From assembly GCF_008151785.1 (NCBI RefSeq), contig NZ_CP036523.1, positions 1,426,001 to 1,490,000 on the forward strand: DNA of 64,000 nucleotides, read 5' to 3'. Of the stretch, positions 1-9,623 are shown one piece after another. The notes beneath the pieces were generated by a model, which did not search any database, was not told where the DNA came from, and saw nothing but the letters and a program-made list of their open reading frames with translations. Position numbers and translations under genes: made by a program. This DNA is from Peptacetobacter hiranonis. Lineage in GTDB: Bacteria; Bacillota; Clostridia; Peptostreptococcales; Peptostreptococcaceae. Each line of letters starts with the position of its first letter. The first letter of the stretch is position 1.

Positions 1-311
1 AGAACTGCTATCCCAGATTCTAAAACTTCTTTCTTAACTTCATTTGTACCATGTGGAAGTGCTATGCAGTTCCCCATATTAGTTGAGAAAGTAAGCTCTC
101 TTGCTATCATCCCTTCTATGTAGTCTTCTTTGACATATCCAGAATCTACAAGTATCTGACCAACTTTTCTTATCGTGTCGTTTTTTTCCATTCTTTCACA
201 GTTTAGCACTATGTTTTCCTTCATTAATAATGGTTTCTTTTCAACAACTTCTTTTTTTATATCTTTAGCTTCCTGCTCTGCTTTTTTCTTTTTTCCAAAT
301 CCAAATAACAT
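1..311 (-). CDS. mtlF: Mannitol PTS EIIA component, 3' part cut by window edge
   Basis: The minus strand opens at ATG 311 behind GGAGGAAAT and runs off the window start, giving about 103 N-terminal residues. After a lysine-rich start the protein reads like mannitol-family EIIA: it has a segment LLMKENIVLNC, then ARELTFSTNMGNCIALPHGT, which contains the GIALPHG-type phosphorylation-site motif with its histidine. The family relays phosphate from HPr to the EIIB domain of MtlA in the cytoplasm. The gene is divergent from a second EIICB gene, and a palindromic operator lies between them, consistent with MtlR control. Downstream genes (mtlD is usual) lie outside the window. The family call is firm; substrate is inferred from context. 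Confidence 0.85.
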   Translation of the reverse strand, partial: MLFGFGKKKKAEQEAKDIKKEVVEKKPLLMKENIVLNCERMEKNDTIRKVGQILVDSGYVKEDYIEGMIARELTFSTNMGNCIALPHGTNEVKKEVLESGIAV

Positions 312-404
312 TTTTATTTCCTCCATTAATTTTATATTTAGTCTAAGTTTCCGTTTTCTTTATTTTTTATTTTATTTTTTTGTTTCCCTTATCTCTATGT
401 CTAT

Positions 405-476
405 ATTATAATTCCAGCAGGATAACATTTTCAATTCAAACAAAGTCCTTATTTGGCACTATGGATAAGTGCCAAA
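405..476 (-). promoter_or_regulatory. mtlF promoter with upstream palindromic operator (putative MtlR site)
   Basis: Read on the minus strand, a perfect 9-bp inverted repeat (TTTGGCACT at 452-460, AGTGCCAAA at 468-476, 7-nt spacer) sits just upstream of a -35-like TTGAAA (429-434) and a -10 TATAAT (405-410, 18-nt spacing). The same layout and related sequence recur in front of mtlA at 29839-29909. A site upstream of -35 suits an activator such as the MtlR encoded at 2054. That MtlR binds here is inference. The divergent gene at 581 may share the site. Confidence 0.6.
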
Positions 477-580
477 TTTAATGATATACTTTAAAGCAAG
501 TAAATTTCTTTTATTGGTATAATTATAGACGAAAGATAATTGATTAAAGTTAACAGATTTATAAATTAAAGTTAAGGGAT

Positions 581-1981
581 GTGAATTTATTGAACGAGTG
601 TAATAGTTTAAAAAGACTTCTATCTAAAGGAGTTAAGTTTTATAGTAGTATAATCGCAGCAAATCTTCCTTTATTCATAATGCTTGGTTTTATTTCATTG
701 ATGTTTTCAAATTCAGGACTATTTCCAAATGAAGAAATGGCTTTAGTAAGTCAGTCTTGTTATAAATATCTACTTCCGACTATTTTAGCCTACTATGCAG
801 GTAAAAAAATAGGCGGTGAATCTGGAGCATTTACAGGTGCTGTATGTGGACTAGCAATTTCTATTTTTTCTGCATATACATCTTTTATCGCATCTATATT
901 TATGGGAACGCTTTGTGGAATCTTATGTAGATTTTTAAAAGAAAAGATTAAATTTGATAAATTTACAGGGTTTGAAATGATAAGTAAGAATATCTTTTTT
1001 GGTGCTGTCGGGGTTATAACAGTTTCATTGACATATTTTATATTTGCACCTATTTTTTCATATATAGACTTATTCTTCTCAAATTTAATTGAATACCTAT
1101 CTGATGTAAAAACACTTCCTATTACGACATCAGTTATAGAAACGCTTAAAGTATTTTCATTAAATAATAGTATAAACCATGGATTTTTGATTCCTGCAGG
1201 CGTTGAAAATACTGCTAACTTTGGAAAATCTGTATTTTTCTTATTAGAAACAAATCCAGGGCCTGGACTTGGAATTCTTTTAGCCCTTTATATTTTAAAT
1301 AAGGATAGAAGAAAATACTTTGCATCTTGTATGACAGTACAAGCAATAGGTGGGATACATGAGATTTACTTCCCTATTGTATTATCAAATCTAAAATTAC
1401 TTATTGCATTGATTTTAGGTGCAATGTCTGGAAACTTTGTATTTTACCTACTTCATGTAGGTGCAAGAGGAGCTATCTCACCAGGTTCAATAATAACTAT
1501 ATTGCTAATGTGTTCTCCTTCTGAATGGATGGCAATATTATTTGGAATTGTTATTTCTGCTGTAGTTAGTTGTGTATCAGCTTGCTTAATATTAGAATTT
1601 GATGCACATAAATCCAAAGAAATAGAATCTGATGATAATACATCTGAAAGTATTAAAACTACTAGTGAGCCAGTATTTAGTTTGCCCGATTTTGGATATG
1701 TTGAAGATATTGTATTTGTATGTGATGCGGGAATAGGATCTAGTGTAATGGCTGCATCTATGTTTAAAAAGATGCTTATAGAAAACGGATTAGGTGGTAT
1801 ATCTGTTTCATCATCTCCTGTTGACGAAATTCCAGAAGATGCAGACTTACTAATCTGTCAAAAGATAATTTCTACAAAAGCTAGGGATTACAACGAATAC
1901 GCTACAATAATAGAAGTAGAAAATTTCATGGATTCAAATATGTATAAAGCTATAATAGAAAAAATTAAAAACAATGACTAG
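581..1981 (+). CDS. Mannitol-type PTS EIICB component (divergent paralogue)
   Basis: A 466-aa membrane permease of the mannitol EIICB family. The EIIC part has several hydrophobic segments and keeps the family landmarks NNSINHG and GGIHEIYFP. The C-terminal EIIB domain keeps the phosphocysteine motif FVCDAGIGSS. It would import and phosphorylate a hexitol using phosphate from EIIA. It is clearly different from the canonical mtlA at 28354 (for example HGFLIPAGVE instead of HGIFSPMGIQ), so its substrate could be another polyol. GTG 581 is used here; TTG 590, with a better-placed AAGGGATGTGA, is an alternative start. It is followed after about 70 bp by the mtlR-type regulator, probably in one operon. 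Confidence 0.8.
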   Translation: MNLLNECNSLKRLLSKGVKFYSSIIAANLPLFIMLGFISLMFSNSGLFPNEEMALVSQSCYKYLLPTILAYYAGKKIGGESGAFTGAVCGLAISIFSAYTSFIASIFMGTLCGILCRFLKEKIKFDKFTGFEMISKNIFFGAVGVITVSLTYFIFAPIFSYIDLFFSNLIEYLSDVKTLPITTSVIETLKVFSLNNSINHGFLIPAGVENTANFGKSVFFLLETNPGPGLGILLALYILNKDRRKYFASCMTVQAIGGIHEIYFPIVLSNLKLLIALILGAMSGNFVFYLLHVGARGAISPGSIITILLMCSPSEWMAILFGIVISAVVSCVSACLILEFDAHKSKEIESDDNTSESIKTTSEPVFSLPDFGYVEDIVFVCDAGIGSSVMAASMFKKMLIENGLGGISVSSSPVDEIPEDADLLICQKIISTKARDYNEYATIIEVENFMDSNMYKAIIEKIKNND

Positions 1982-2053
1982 TTAAAAGTTGACCTATATT
2001 TAATTATAATAACTAAATAATTTACAATATTTAAAAGAAAGGATTGATTGCTT

Positions 2054-4147
2054 ATGATTTCTGATTTCTCTCCAAGACTTGGACAAATCACATTAAATCT
2101 ACTGATGCAAGATTCTCCCGTTTCAGTTAAATATCTCGCCGATTCTGTTGGTGTCAGCAAGAGAACTGTACAAAGGGAGCTTGAATATATAGAATCATCT
2201 TTAAAGAAATACAATTTATCATTCCAATCTAAAGCTGGTACTGGTGTTTGGATTGAGGGTGATAAGTCTGACAAAGAAAAATTAACTGCCCTACTTATGG
2301 CAGATGATACTTTAGATGTTTCTAATAAAGATGAGCGTATTAAAAAATTAATACTAGAATTATTAAAAGAAAGCGAGCCACAAAAATTATTCTACTATGC
2401 AAATATGCTTGGAGTAAGTGAGGCAACTGTCAGCAATGACCTTGATGAAGTTGCAAAGTGGTTTGATAAGTTTAAGTTATCGTTAGTTAGAAAACAAGGC
2501 TTTGGAATTTACCTTGAAGGTAAAGAAAAAGCATATAGAAAAGCATTAACTGCTTTCATAGATGAGTACACATCATCATACAAACTAACTCAAAACGATA
2601 AAAACACTATGAGAGAAAGTAACTTAATAAAATTAATAGAAAATAAGAGCAGCAAAAATATCTATAGCTTGCTAGATACAGATATTATGAAGAGAGTTAT
2701 CTCTTGCTTAATAAATTTGAACAATGAACAGATTGCAAACCTTACAGACAGCTCTTATGCTGGGCTTGTAATTCACATAACTATCGCAATCAATAGAATA
2801 ATGCACAATGAGATAATTGAGCCAGATAGTAGATTAGATGAAGATATCGAGCACGATAGAGATTACTCTCTTGCTGTGATAATCGCATCTTCTCTTGAAA
2901 AAGAATTTGACATAGAAATACCAGAAATAGAAGTTACATATATATGCCTTCATATTAGGGCATCTAAAATGCAAAATACTTCTAATTCTAAAAGCTCTAA
3001 AAGAAATAATACTCTGGTTTCTCTTGTTTATGAAATGATTGAGGCATACGATCCAGATATTTCATACATTCTTGAACAGGATGACGCATTTATAGATGGA
3101 CTTATCGCACACATGCAGCCAACATTAGTTAGATTGACAAATGGTTTAGCTATAAGAAACCCTCTACTGGACCAAATTAAAAGCGACTATCCAGATATAT
3201 TCAAAAAATGTAAAAAAGTAACCGCTATGCTAGAAGAAAAATTAAATTTAAAAGTTCCAGAGTCTGAAACAGGATTTTTGGCTGTTCACTTTGGTGCTGC
3301 AGTTGTAAGACTTGAGCAGAATAATCTATCTAAAAGAACTGTTTATGTAGGTGTTGTCTGTGCAAGTGGGATAGGTATTTCGAGATTTATAAAAACAAAA
3401 TTAGAAAAAGTATTTGGAAATAGAATATCAATAGAAACATACGGAAAGGGAGACCTAGATTCAAATACAATAAGAAAAACAGATTTCTTTGTATCAAATA
3501 TAAATATGGAAGTCCCTGATGGAGCCGATATCATTTTCATAAATCCATTGATAACTGATTCAGATATAAAAAATATAGATGCAAATATAAGAAAATATGA
3601 AATAACTGCTGATAAATCAGAGGATAGACTAGACTTCTATAACCAATTAGATTTAATTCACAATCTAACTGAACAGATGAAGATGATTTTGGATAATTTT
3701 AACATAATAACAATTTCTAAGGATATAGATTTTGAAAAATATTTAGATGTTTTGAAAGATAAATTAATTGACTCTGATGATAATTCCGAAATAATACTAT
3801 CAGATATAATTGCTCGAGAAAAAATCGCTACTCAGGTATTCCCTGAAATGGGATTTGCTCTATTCCACACAAAAACATCTGGTACTAAACATATTAGAAT
3901 GTCGGCTTGTATTTCTGATAGTGAAACTTTTGAAAATGAGTATTTTAAAGGAATTAGTTGCATAATTACAATGCTTCTTCCTGATGATGAACACCTTAAT
4001 ATGAATAGGAAACTATTAGGATTTTTAAGTGAGATGCTAATAGAAGATCCGACTTTTCTTGAAGTGCTTAACAGTGGGGATGTTTCTGTAGGAAAAGACT
4101 ACTTGAGTAAAATACTAAAAAAATACTTAAAATCAATAATAAATTAA
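2054..4147 (+). CDS. mtlR: BglG/MtlR-family PTS-controlled transcriptional activator
   Basis: A 697-aa regulator with the standard MtlR order: N-terminal HTH (DSVGVSKRTVQRELEYI), a second Mga-like HTH (LGVSEATVSNDLDEV), two PRD domains with conserved histidines (HITIAINR, CLHIRAS, HFGAAVV), an EIIB-like domain (VVCASGIGISRF, cysteine kept) and a C-terminal EIIA-like domain with ALFHTKT. Such activators sense PTS phosphorylation and switch on mannitol genes. Candidate targets in the window are mtlF, the adjacent EIICB gene and mtlA at 28354, all linked by a similar operator. ATG 2054 is chosen; TTG 2048 is in frame and closer to AAAGGA. The stop is followed directly by the giant palindrome at 4157. 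Confidence 0.85.
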   Translation: MISDFSPRLGQITLNLLMQDSPVSVKYLADSVGVSKRTVQRELEYIESSLKKYNLSFQSKAGTGVWIEGDKSDKEKLTALLMADDTLDVSNKDERIKKLILELLKESEPQKLFYYANMLGVSEATVSNDLDEVAKWFDKFKLSLVRKQGFGIYLEGKEKAYRKALTAFIDEYTSSYKLTQNDKNTMRESNLIKLIENKSSKNIYSLLDTDIMKRVISCLINLNNEQIANLTDSSYAGLVIHITIAINRIMHNEIIEPDSRLDEDIEHDRDYSLAVIIASSLEKEFDIEIPEIEVTYICLHIRASKMQNTSNSKSSKRNNTLVSLVYEMIEAYDPDISYILEQDDAFIDGLIAHMQPTLVRLTNGLAIRNPLLDQIKSDYPDIFKKCKKVTAMLEEKLNLKVPESETGFLAVHFGAAVVRLEQNNLSKRTVYVGVVCASGIGISRFIKTKLEKVFGNRISIETYGKGDLDSNTIRKTDFFVSNINMEVPDGADIIFINPLITDSDIKNIDANIRKYEITADKSEDRLDFYNQLDLIHNLTEQMKMILDNFNIITISKDIDFEKYLDVLKDKLIDSDDNSEIILSDIIAREKIATQVFPEMGFALFHTKTSGTKHIRMSACISDSETFENEYFKGISCIITMLLPDDEHLNMNRKLLGFLSEMLIEDPTFLEVLNSGDVSVGKDYLSKILKKYLKSIIN

Positions 4148-4154
4148 TCTTCTA

Positions 4155-4368
4155 TTATAAATTTACTAGCTTGCTAAAGGATGATTAAATCAAAACTTTA
4201 CAAAGCTATTTATAAGCTACAGCATATGAGTATATAGACAAAATCACTCGACAATCTGCAGACGTGTATTTTAAATACAACAAAGTATGTTACTCACACA
4301 CACGTCGAAGCCTGGAGAAGATTTTGTCTATATACTCTTTGCTGCTCTTAAAATAGATATTCGGTAAA
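4155..4368. repeat. 214-bp long inverted repeat, left copy (IR-L)
   Basis: This block is the reverse complement of 31050-31263 with a single mismatch by eye (GTATGTTAC here against GTATATTAC). The pair brackets a 26.7 kb segment. Identity stops sharply at both ends. The block contains most of a core-bearing giant palindrome, whose full arms extend slightly beyond this copy but not beyond the right copy. Near-identity implies recent duplication or ongoing gene conversion, and would allow homologous recombination to invert the segment. Confidence 0.9.
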
Positions 4369-4405
4369 TTTTGATTTACTCACTCTTTTTTAGTAGTAAA
4401 TTTAT
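4157..4405. repeat. Giant core-bearing palindrome A, between mtlR and the MATE gene
   Basis: The whole gap between two convergent stop codons folds as one imperfect hairpin of about 249 nt. The core on the plus strand is CTCGACAATCTGCA (4247-4260), inner stem GACGTGT (4261-4267) paired with ACACGTC (4300-4306), then GAAGCCTGGAG (4307-4317). Around it the arms GAGTATATAGACAAAATC and GATTTTGTCTATATACTC pair perfectly. Complementarity continues outward (TAAATCAAAA with TTTTGATTTA) to TATAAATTTACTA at 4157 and TAGTAAATTTATA at the MATE stop codon. It is one of six sites with this core. Confidence 0.85.
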
Positions 4406-5802
4406 ATTCTTTCTTTTATTGTTAATGGTTTTGATTTTACAAAGTAAGCTACCATTAGTATTGCACCTATTAGCCAAGACAATGGATAAAGCATATACAC
4501 ATAATTTATGCTAGTCATTGGTATAACGTATAATATACAAATAACTCTAAATAAACATAGAGATAAGAATAATACTATCATCGGTGGTACTGTTTTTCCT
4601 ACTCCTCTTATTGTTCCAGCTACTGAGTGTAGTATTCCTAATAAGAAATAGAATGGGCAGAAATATCTCATAGCCCGCACTCCTGCTTCTATTACATCTG
4701 GATCCTGAGAGAATAACCGTATAACCTGATGTGCAAATGCAAGTAATAATGCACCTGTGATTATTGTATAAACAACGCACATTGCAAGAACAACCCACAT
4801 TCCCTTCTTAACACGTTCAACTTTCTTAGCTCCATAGTTCTGACCTGTGAATGTAGTACTTGCCATACTGAAACTTAAAACTGGAAGTATGTTGAATCCA
4901 TCTATTTTTAAATATGCTCCAAACCCTGCCATTGCAATAGGTCCAAACACATTTATACTAGACTGAATTAACACATTTGAAAGTGATATCATCATATTTT
5001 GTATCCCTGTTGGAAGTCCTACTTTTATAAGTCTTTTTGCAACACTTTTATGCATTTTTATCTTTGAAAGAGTTACCTTATAGTTTGCGTTTACTCTCAT
5101 TAAATAGCCTAGTGTTATAATACAAGCTATTGCCTGGCTGATATTTGTAGCTATTGCAGCTCCTTCCACTCCCCAGCCTAAAGTTCTTATGAAAATTAAA
5201 TCGAATATAATATTGATTACTGAAGCAATTCCTAAGTATAGTAGTGAACGTTTTGAATTCCCTACTGAATTTAAAATTCCTGCTTCCATATTGTAAATAA
5301 CGTTGAATATAAGTCCTAATGAATATAATCTAAGATATTTTACTGACTCTACCATAACTTCCGCTGGAGTATTCATCATTTTTAATATCTGTGGTGTAAA
5401 AATAAATCCTAAAATTGATAATATGGCTCCTAATATAATTGATATTGCCATAGATGTATGAATTGATAATTGAATATCCTTTTTCTTATTCGCACCGATT
5501 GCCTGTGAAACAATTACCCCAGAACCTACTGAAATTCCCTGGCTGAATGCAATTAATAGATAGATTAAAGACGAACTCGATCCTACAGCTGCTAGTGCAT
5601 TCTTTCCTACATAGTTACCAACGATTATAGAATCGACTGTGTTGTACATCTGCTGAAGCAGATTTCCAAGTATTAACGGAATGGAAAATACTAGTATCGT
5701 TTTAAGAATACTTCCCTCCGTCATTAGATTTTTATTTTCTTTGGATTTTTCTACTGTGGTGGCTTCTTTAGTTTCTAATCCTTCTGTATTTGATAAACTC
5801 AT
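4402..5802 (-). CDS. MATE-family multidrug/cation efflux transporter
   Basis: A 466-aa polytopic membrane protein with about twelve hydrophobic segments in two homologous halves. It carries the MATE signature near the N-terminus (PLILGNLLQQMYNTVDSIIV, GSGVIVSQAIGA) and its echo in the second half (ASTTFTGQNYGAK). MATE proteins exchange cations for drugs or metabolites. ATG 5802 is preferred because GGAGG lies 5-9 bases upstream; a longer in-frame start at 5865 lacks a ribosome-binding site. It is the first gene inside the invertible segment. Substrate cannot be read from sequence. Confidence 0.85.
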   Translation of the reverse strand: MSLSNTEGLETKEATTVEKSKENKNLMTEGSILKTILVFSIPLILGNLLQQMYNTVDSIIVGNYVGKNALAAVGSSSSLIYLLIAFSQGISVGSGVIVSQAIGANKKKDIQLSIHTSMAISIILGAILSILGFIFTPQILKMMNTPAEVMVESVKYLRLYSLGLIFNVIYNMEAGILNSVGNSKRSLLYLGIASVINIIFDLIFIRTLGWGVEGAAIATNISQAIACIITLGYLMRVNANYKVTLSKIKMHKSVAKRLIKVGLPTGIQNMMISLSNVLIQSSINVFGPIAMAGFGAYLKIDGFNILPVLSFSMASTTFTGQNYGAKKVERVKKGMWVVLAMCVVYTIITGALLLAFAHQVIRLFSQDPDVIEAGVRAMRYFCPFYFLLGILHSVAGTIRGVGKTVPPMIVLFLSLCLFRVICILYVIPMTSINYVYMLYPLSWLIGAILMVAYFVKSKPLTIKERI

Positions 5803-5897
5803 TATATCCCTCCTATATATTTTTTCTCCCGTTACTATTATAGTTAATTTCTTCAGATATAACAAATTTTTTTACAATACATTTTTAAAATAAAATC

Positions 5898-7343
5898 TTA
5901 TATTTTATGAGAAAATTCTATTTTACTACCTTTTTCTACATTAAATATTTTTATTTCTCCACCTAAAATATCACATAACTGTTTTGAAATATACAACCCT
6001 AGTCCAGAGTGTACTCCTTGTCTAGCTTTGTCACCACGATAAAATCTATCAAAAGCTTTATCTATATCTTCCTTATCAAATCCTACTCCATCATCAATTA
6101 CAGAATAAATAATTTTATCATTTTCAAAACGAGCACTTACTTCTACTTTTCCACCAAAATCTATATATTGAATACTATTTGATACTACATTATCCAATAT
6201 TCTCTCAAGCTTTTCTACATCTACATTAATTACTTCTGGTACATCCGTACTTACACACAAACCAACACTCGCCTTCTTTTGATTTGCTTTCAATTTATAT
6301 TCCTCTATTTTTTCTTCCAAAAATTCTCTTATATTAATTTCTAATTCTTTTATCTCTAATTTGGAATTATCTATTTCCGAAGTGTACTGCATTTGCTGGA
6401 CTAGAGATATACTCTTATCTATATTTTTCTCTATAACCTCAATATACTCTTTTGTATCATCGTTTATATTGTTATCATCCAATATCGCTTCAGAATAAAT
6501 TTTCATAATAGACAGTGGAGATTTTAAATCATGAGCCAATGAAGATACCATTTCTACTCTATCCTGTTCAAGCTGCCATTGCTTTGATAAAGAATCCTTT
6601 AACTCATCTTTCATATCCGAAAATGCCTTACACAAATCTCCAAGCTCATCATCTTCGTCGTAACCAAGATCAAAATCTAGATTCTTTTCTTTTATCTTAT
6701 TTGTCCCATCGACCAAAATATTTATTGGCTTTGAAATTTTCTTAGCAATTTTTTTAGATAGGATAATAGTGAATAAAATAATGTATAAAAACGGTACTAA
6801 TATTATAAATATACTAATAAATCTTAGGAGAATTTTATTGCTATTAGCTGCAATCAAGCTGATTTTATACATTATCAAAACAGCACCCTCTAATTTTCCT
6901 TCCTTATCAAATATAGGAATACTATTTACATAATAATTATTTTTTGAAATTGTCTTATTAATTGATTTCTGAAATTCACTCTTATCATTGAACACTTTCT
7001 TATCAAAATTTGTATATTTTTCTTCATTATTTATATCTACAACTTGATAGAAAAAATCGTATCCTTTTACAATATTCTTTAATTCCGTTTCGCTATCCCT
7101 TTTTAAAACATCTATTCCATTAGACTCTACATATTTCTCAATGACTGGAATCTTATTTTCATAATAGTTAGCTGGATTTATTTTCTCTGAATTAAGAGCA
7201 AAATTAAACAATAACATAGATAACAGATATGTGATTATTGTTGAAATTAAGCTAAATACCACTATAAGTACAAATGAGCGTCTAAACGTAGCTGCTAATG
7301 ATTTTCTCTTTTTTATTGAATTATCTAATGCACTATTTATCAT
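5898..7343 (-). CDS. Sensor histidine kinase of the lantibiotic-immunity/CprK-like module
   Basis: A membrane kinase of about 481 aa. It has an N-terminal TM near residue 25, an extracytoplasmic sensor of about 130 residues (contains NKTISKNNYYVNSIPIFDKE), a second TM, a HAMP-like linker, a HisKA H-box (SSLAHDLKSPLS) and a HATPase domain with N and G boxes (NVVSNSIQYI, DDGVGFD, GLGLYISKQL). ATG 7343 has AAAGGTGA 6 bases upstream; the GTG at 7352 overlaps the regulator stop and is less likely. It is the last gene of the operon running ABC ATPase, permease, permease, regulator, kinase, so it probably senses a peptide the transporter handles. The ligand is unknown. Confidence 0.8.
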   Translation of the reverse strand: MINSALDNSIKKRKSLAATFRRSFVLIVVFSLISTIITYLLSMLLFNFALNSEKINPANYYENKIPVIEKYVESNGIDVLKRDSETELKNIVKGYDFFYQVVDINNEEKYTNFDKKVFNDKSEFQKSINKTISKNNYYVNSIPIFDKEGKLEGAVLIMYKISLIAANSNKILLRFISIFIILVPFLYIILFTIILSKKIAKKISKPINILVDGTNKIKEKNLDFDLGYDEDDELGDLCKAFSDMKDELKDSLSKQWQLEQDRVEMVSSLAHDLKSPLSIMKIYSEAILDDNNINDDTKEYIEVIEKNIDKSISLVQQMQYTSEIDNSKLEIKELEINIREFLEEKIEEYKLKANQKKASVGLCVSTDVPEVINVDVEKLERILDNVVSNSIQYIDFGGKVEVSARFENDKIIYSVIDDGVGFDKEDIDKAFDRFYRGDKARQGVHSGLGLYISKQLCDILGGEIKIFNVEKGSKIEFSHKI

Positions 7344-7348
7344 ATTTT

Positions 7349-8041
7349 TCACCTTTTATTCCATTTATATCCTATTCCCCATACTGTAGATATATACTGC
7401 TCTGTATCATCTATTGTAGAGAATTTTCTTCTTATCTTTTTTATCATCTCAACAACTGTTGTATTATCTCCGCCCTTATCATAACCCCAAACTTTTTCAT
7501 AAATCTGCTCTTTTGTGAATACTTGTCCCGCATTTAATGCCAATAGCTCTACAATTTCATACTCTGTCTTTGTAAGAGGAATATCTTTACCACAAACTTC
7601 AACCACTCTATCTTTTATATCTAAAGATAAATTCCCAAAGTATAGCTTCCTTCTTTTATTTTCTTCATTCAAATATTGAGATCTTTTTTCTCTTCTTAAA
7701 TTTGCCTCTATTTTTGCTAATAGTTCTCTAAGTCCAAATGGTTTTGTAATATAATCATCTCCACCTAGATTAAATCCCCTTATCTTGTCTGTTTCGCTTT
7801 GTCTTGCACTCAAAAATATAATTGGGCAAACAACATTATCTCTTATTTTCTGACATACCTCAAATCCGTCTATCTTTGGCATCATTATATCTAAAAGAAT
7901 TAAATCTGGATTTAACTTTGATTTTTCTATACCTTCTTCTCCATCAAATGCTACAAGTACTTCATGACCATTGTCTTTTATCTTTTTTCCCAATAATTTA
8001 ACTAAATCTTTTTCATCATCTATAATTAAAATTGTACTCAA
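7349..8041 (-). CDS. OmpR-family response regulator, partner of the 5898 kinase
   Basis: A two-domain regulator of about 230 aa. The receiver has the acidic pair (IIDDEKD), the phospho-aspartate in PDLILLDIMMPKIDG, and the K of DDYITKPFG. The C-terminal winged helix reads LTKTEYEIVELLALNAGQV and ends VWGIGYKWNKR. I prefer TTG 8041, five bases after GAGGTGA, so the gene starts just after the permease stop; a GTG at 8050 would give a short overlap. The kinase gene follows at once. Likely targets are the operon's own promoter and other peptide-resistance genes. Confidence 0.8.
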   Translation of the reverse strand: MSTILIIDDEKDLVKLLGKKIKDNGHEVLVAFDGEEGIEKSKLNPDLILLDIMMPKIDGFEVCQKIRDNVVCPIIFLSARQSETDKIRGFNLGGDDYITKPFGLRELLAKIEANLRREKRSQYLNEENKRRKLYFGNLSLDIKDRVVEVCGKDIPLTKTEYEIVELLALNAGQVFTKEQIYEKVWGYDKGGDNTTVVEMIKKIRRKFSTIDDTEQYISTVWGIGYKWNKR

Positions 8042-8042
8042 T

Positions 8043-8807
8043 TTAGTCACCTCGATTATCTCTTATTTCACAATTATTATACCAAATAACACCGACTATT
8101 AAGAATATTGCACTTAAAATTATACTCAATAAAAATAATAAATTTATTTGACTCTGTATTTGTGCTAATAGTTCCGTATTATTCATTTGTAATATATAAG
8201 GAATCATACTCATTTTTACAGTGTAAGACCAAGGTACAAACATCCAAATATTATCTCCTATAGCTGTTGTTCCAATTAAAGTTGCTACTAAAAATCCACA
8301 TATTCCAGCTCCAATAGATGCTCCCATCCCAAATATAAAGCTTATTATTAAATGTATTGCCATAATTGGCAGAGTTCCTATAATGCTGAATAGACTTGCT
8401 TTTAAAAATAAAGCTATATCTAAATTATTAGAATTTAATACATTCATTCCCAAGCATAGTATAATTACAGCTAAAAATGTACACACAGCCTGTGCAATAA
8501 TTGAAAATAAAAATTTCGCCAAGTAAAATTTTTTTCTATTTATCCCATTGCTAAGTATTATATTAAAACTATTAGATAAATTTTCTTCGTATATTAGGTA
8601 TCCAGTGATAATCCCTACTCCAATCGGAATTATACATGCAGACCATATAGAAAAGAAACTTTGATAGATAGTATAGTTTGAAATATCTTTTCTGTATATT
8701 AGATATGATACCGCACATCCAGAGATAATTATTGGAGATAAAAATACAATCCACCTTATCAAACTTCTTCTTGTTTTTAACCATTCAACCTCTAAAAAAC
8801 TAATCAT
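8043..8807 (-). CDS. ABC transporter permease (lantibiotic-immunity type, second subunit)
   Basis: A 254-aa protein with about six hydrophobic helices. It starts with the MISFLEVEWLKTRRS type of N-terminus typical of EpiG/MutG/SpaG-like and CprC-like permeases, and contains GYLIYEENLSNSFNIILSNG. It follows a second permease and an ATPase in one operon and is followed by a regulator and kinase, the arrangement of C. difficile cprABCKR and of lantibiotic self-immunity operons. With its partner it should expel or detach membrane-acting peptides. No bacteriocin precursor is seen nearby, so resistance rather than producer immunity is inferred. Confidence 0.7.
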   Translation of the reverse strand: MISFLEVEWLKTRRSLIRWIVFLSPIIISGCAVSYLIYRKDISNYTIYQSFFSIWSACIIPIGVGIITGYLIYEENLSNSFNIILSNGINRKKFYLAKFLFSIIAQAVCTFLAVIILCLGMNVLNSNNLDIALFLKASLFSIIGTLPIMAIHLIISFIFGMGASIGAGICGFLVATLIGTTAIGDNIWMFVPWSYTVKMSMIPYILQMNNTELLAQIQSQINLLFLLSIILSAIFLIVGVIWYNNCEIRDNRGD

Positions 8808-8827
8808 TTTTTCTCTCCTTTTATACC

Positions 8828-9607
8828 TTATCTAAATTCCTTTTTCTCAAATAATTTTCCAGTCATAAATAATAATATAGAAAAACTTATCATAGAAAGG
8901 ATAATCCCTATTCCAACTACATCACCATTCAATAGTGGATCTCCTTGATTTAATACTATCCCATTTGGATGAACTCCTATCAATGGACACATCAGTCTAG
9001 TTGCCCATGAGTAAGGATTAAGTATCCAATACTTTTCAGGAGCCATTAATACACCACTTAACATTCCAGCAAATCCCACAGCTAAATTTATAATCATTCC
9101 AAAATTTGTAGCAAAGAATAATTGTATTGGTAAAATTGATATTGATACTAAAAAACAAGCTATTGCAGCTACTAATATTTTTATAAACGAAATATTCCCT
9201 ATAGCACTTATCGAACCTGCTACTACTTCTACTGCTATAAATATTATTGTTGCAATTAGCATATACACTACCATCCCCATTATCTTATAGAACCAAATTT
9301 TTAAAGGCATAATCTCATGACAACAAAGTGCTCTGTAATTTCCTACTTTCTTTTCTTGATTTGCAACCAATCCTGTCAAAAGAGCTGATATCATAGGAAT
9401 AAATATAAAAGACCAAAAGTTAAATGATAATGTCAAAAACATCTTCCAACTCTCTTTTGAAGCCATATCCACTTTAATTCCTGGATTTTCAGAAATTATT
9501 ATTTGCACTACCATGGAAAAAACTGCGAAAAATATAGGTATAATCAATATTAGTTTTGACATCATAGTTTTTTTATACTTTAATATTTCTGCTTCTATTC
9601 TATTCAT
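8828..9607 (-). CDS. ABC transporter permease (lantibiotic-immunity type, first subunit)
   Basis: A 259-aa membrane protein with about six TM helices. Its start (MNRIEAEILKYKKTMMSKL) and the segment ALLTGLVANQEKKVGNYRAL resemble EpiE/MutE/SpaE and CprB permeases. The ribosome site AAAGGAG precedes ATG 9607. The gene lies between the ATPase (16-bp gap) and the second permease (20-bp gap), so a heterodimeric membrane channel is likely. The family call rests on protein layout and operon order; the transported peptide is unknown. Confidence 0.7.
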   Translation of the reverse strand: MNRIEAEILKYKKTMMSKLILIIPIFFAVFSMVVQIIISENPGIKVDMASKESWKMFLTLSFNFWSFIFIPMISALLTGLVANQEKKVGNYRALCCHEIMPLKIWFYKIMGMVVYMLIATIIFIAVEVVAGSISAIGNISFIKILVAAIACFLVSISILPIQLFFATNFGMIINLAVGFAGMLSGVLMAPEKYWILNPYSWATRLMCPLIGVHPNGIVLNQGDPLLNGDVVGIGIILSMISFSILLFMTGKLFEKKEFR

Positions 9608-9623
9608 AATAAATCTCCTTTAT

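Noticed and set aside
1978-2274. 98-aa minus-strand frame overlapping the mtlR start
   Set aside because: Shadow of the mtlR reading frame without its own ribosome site.
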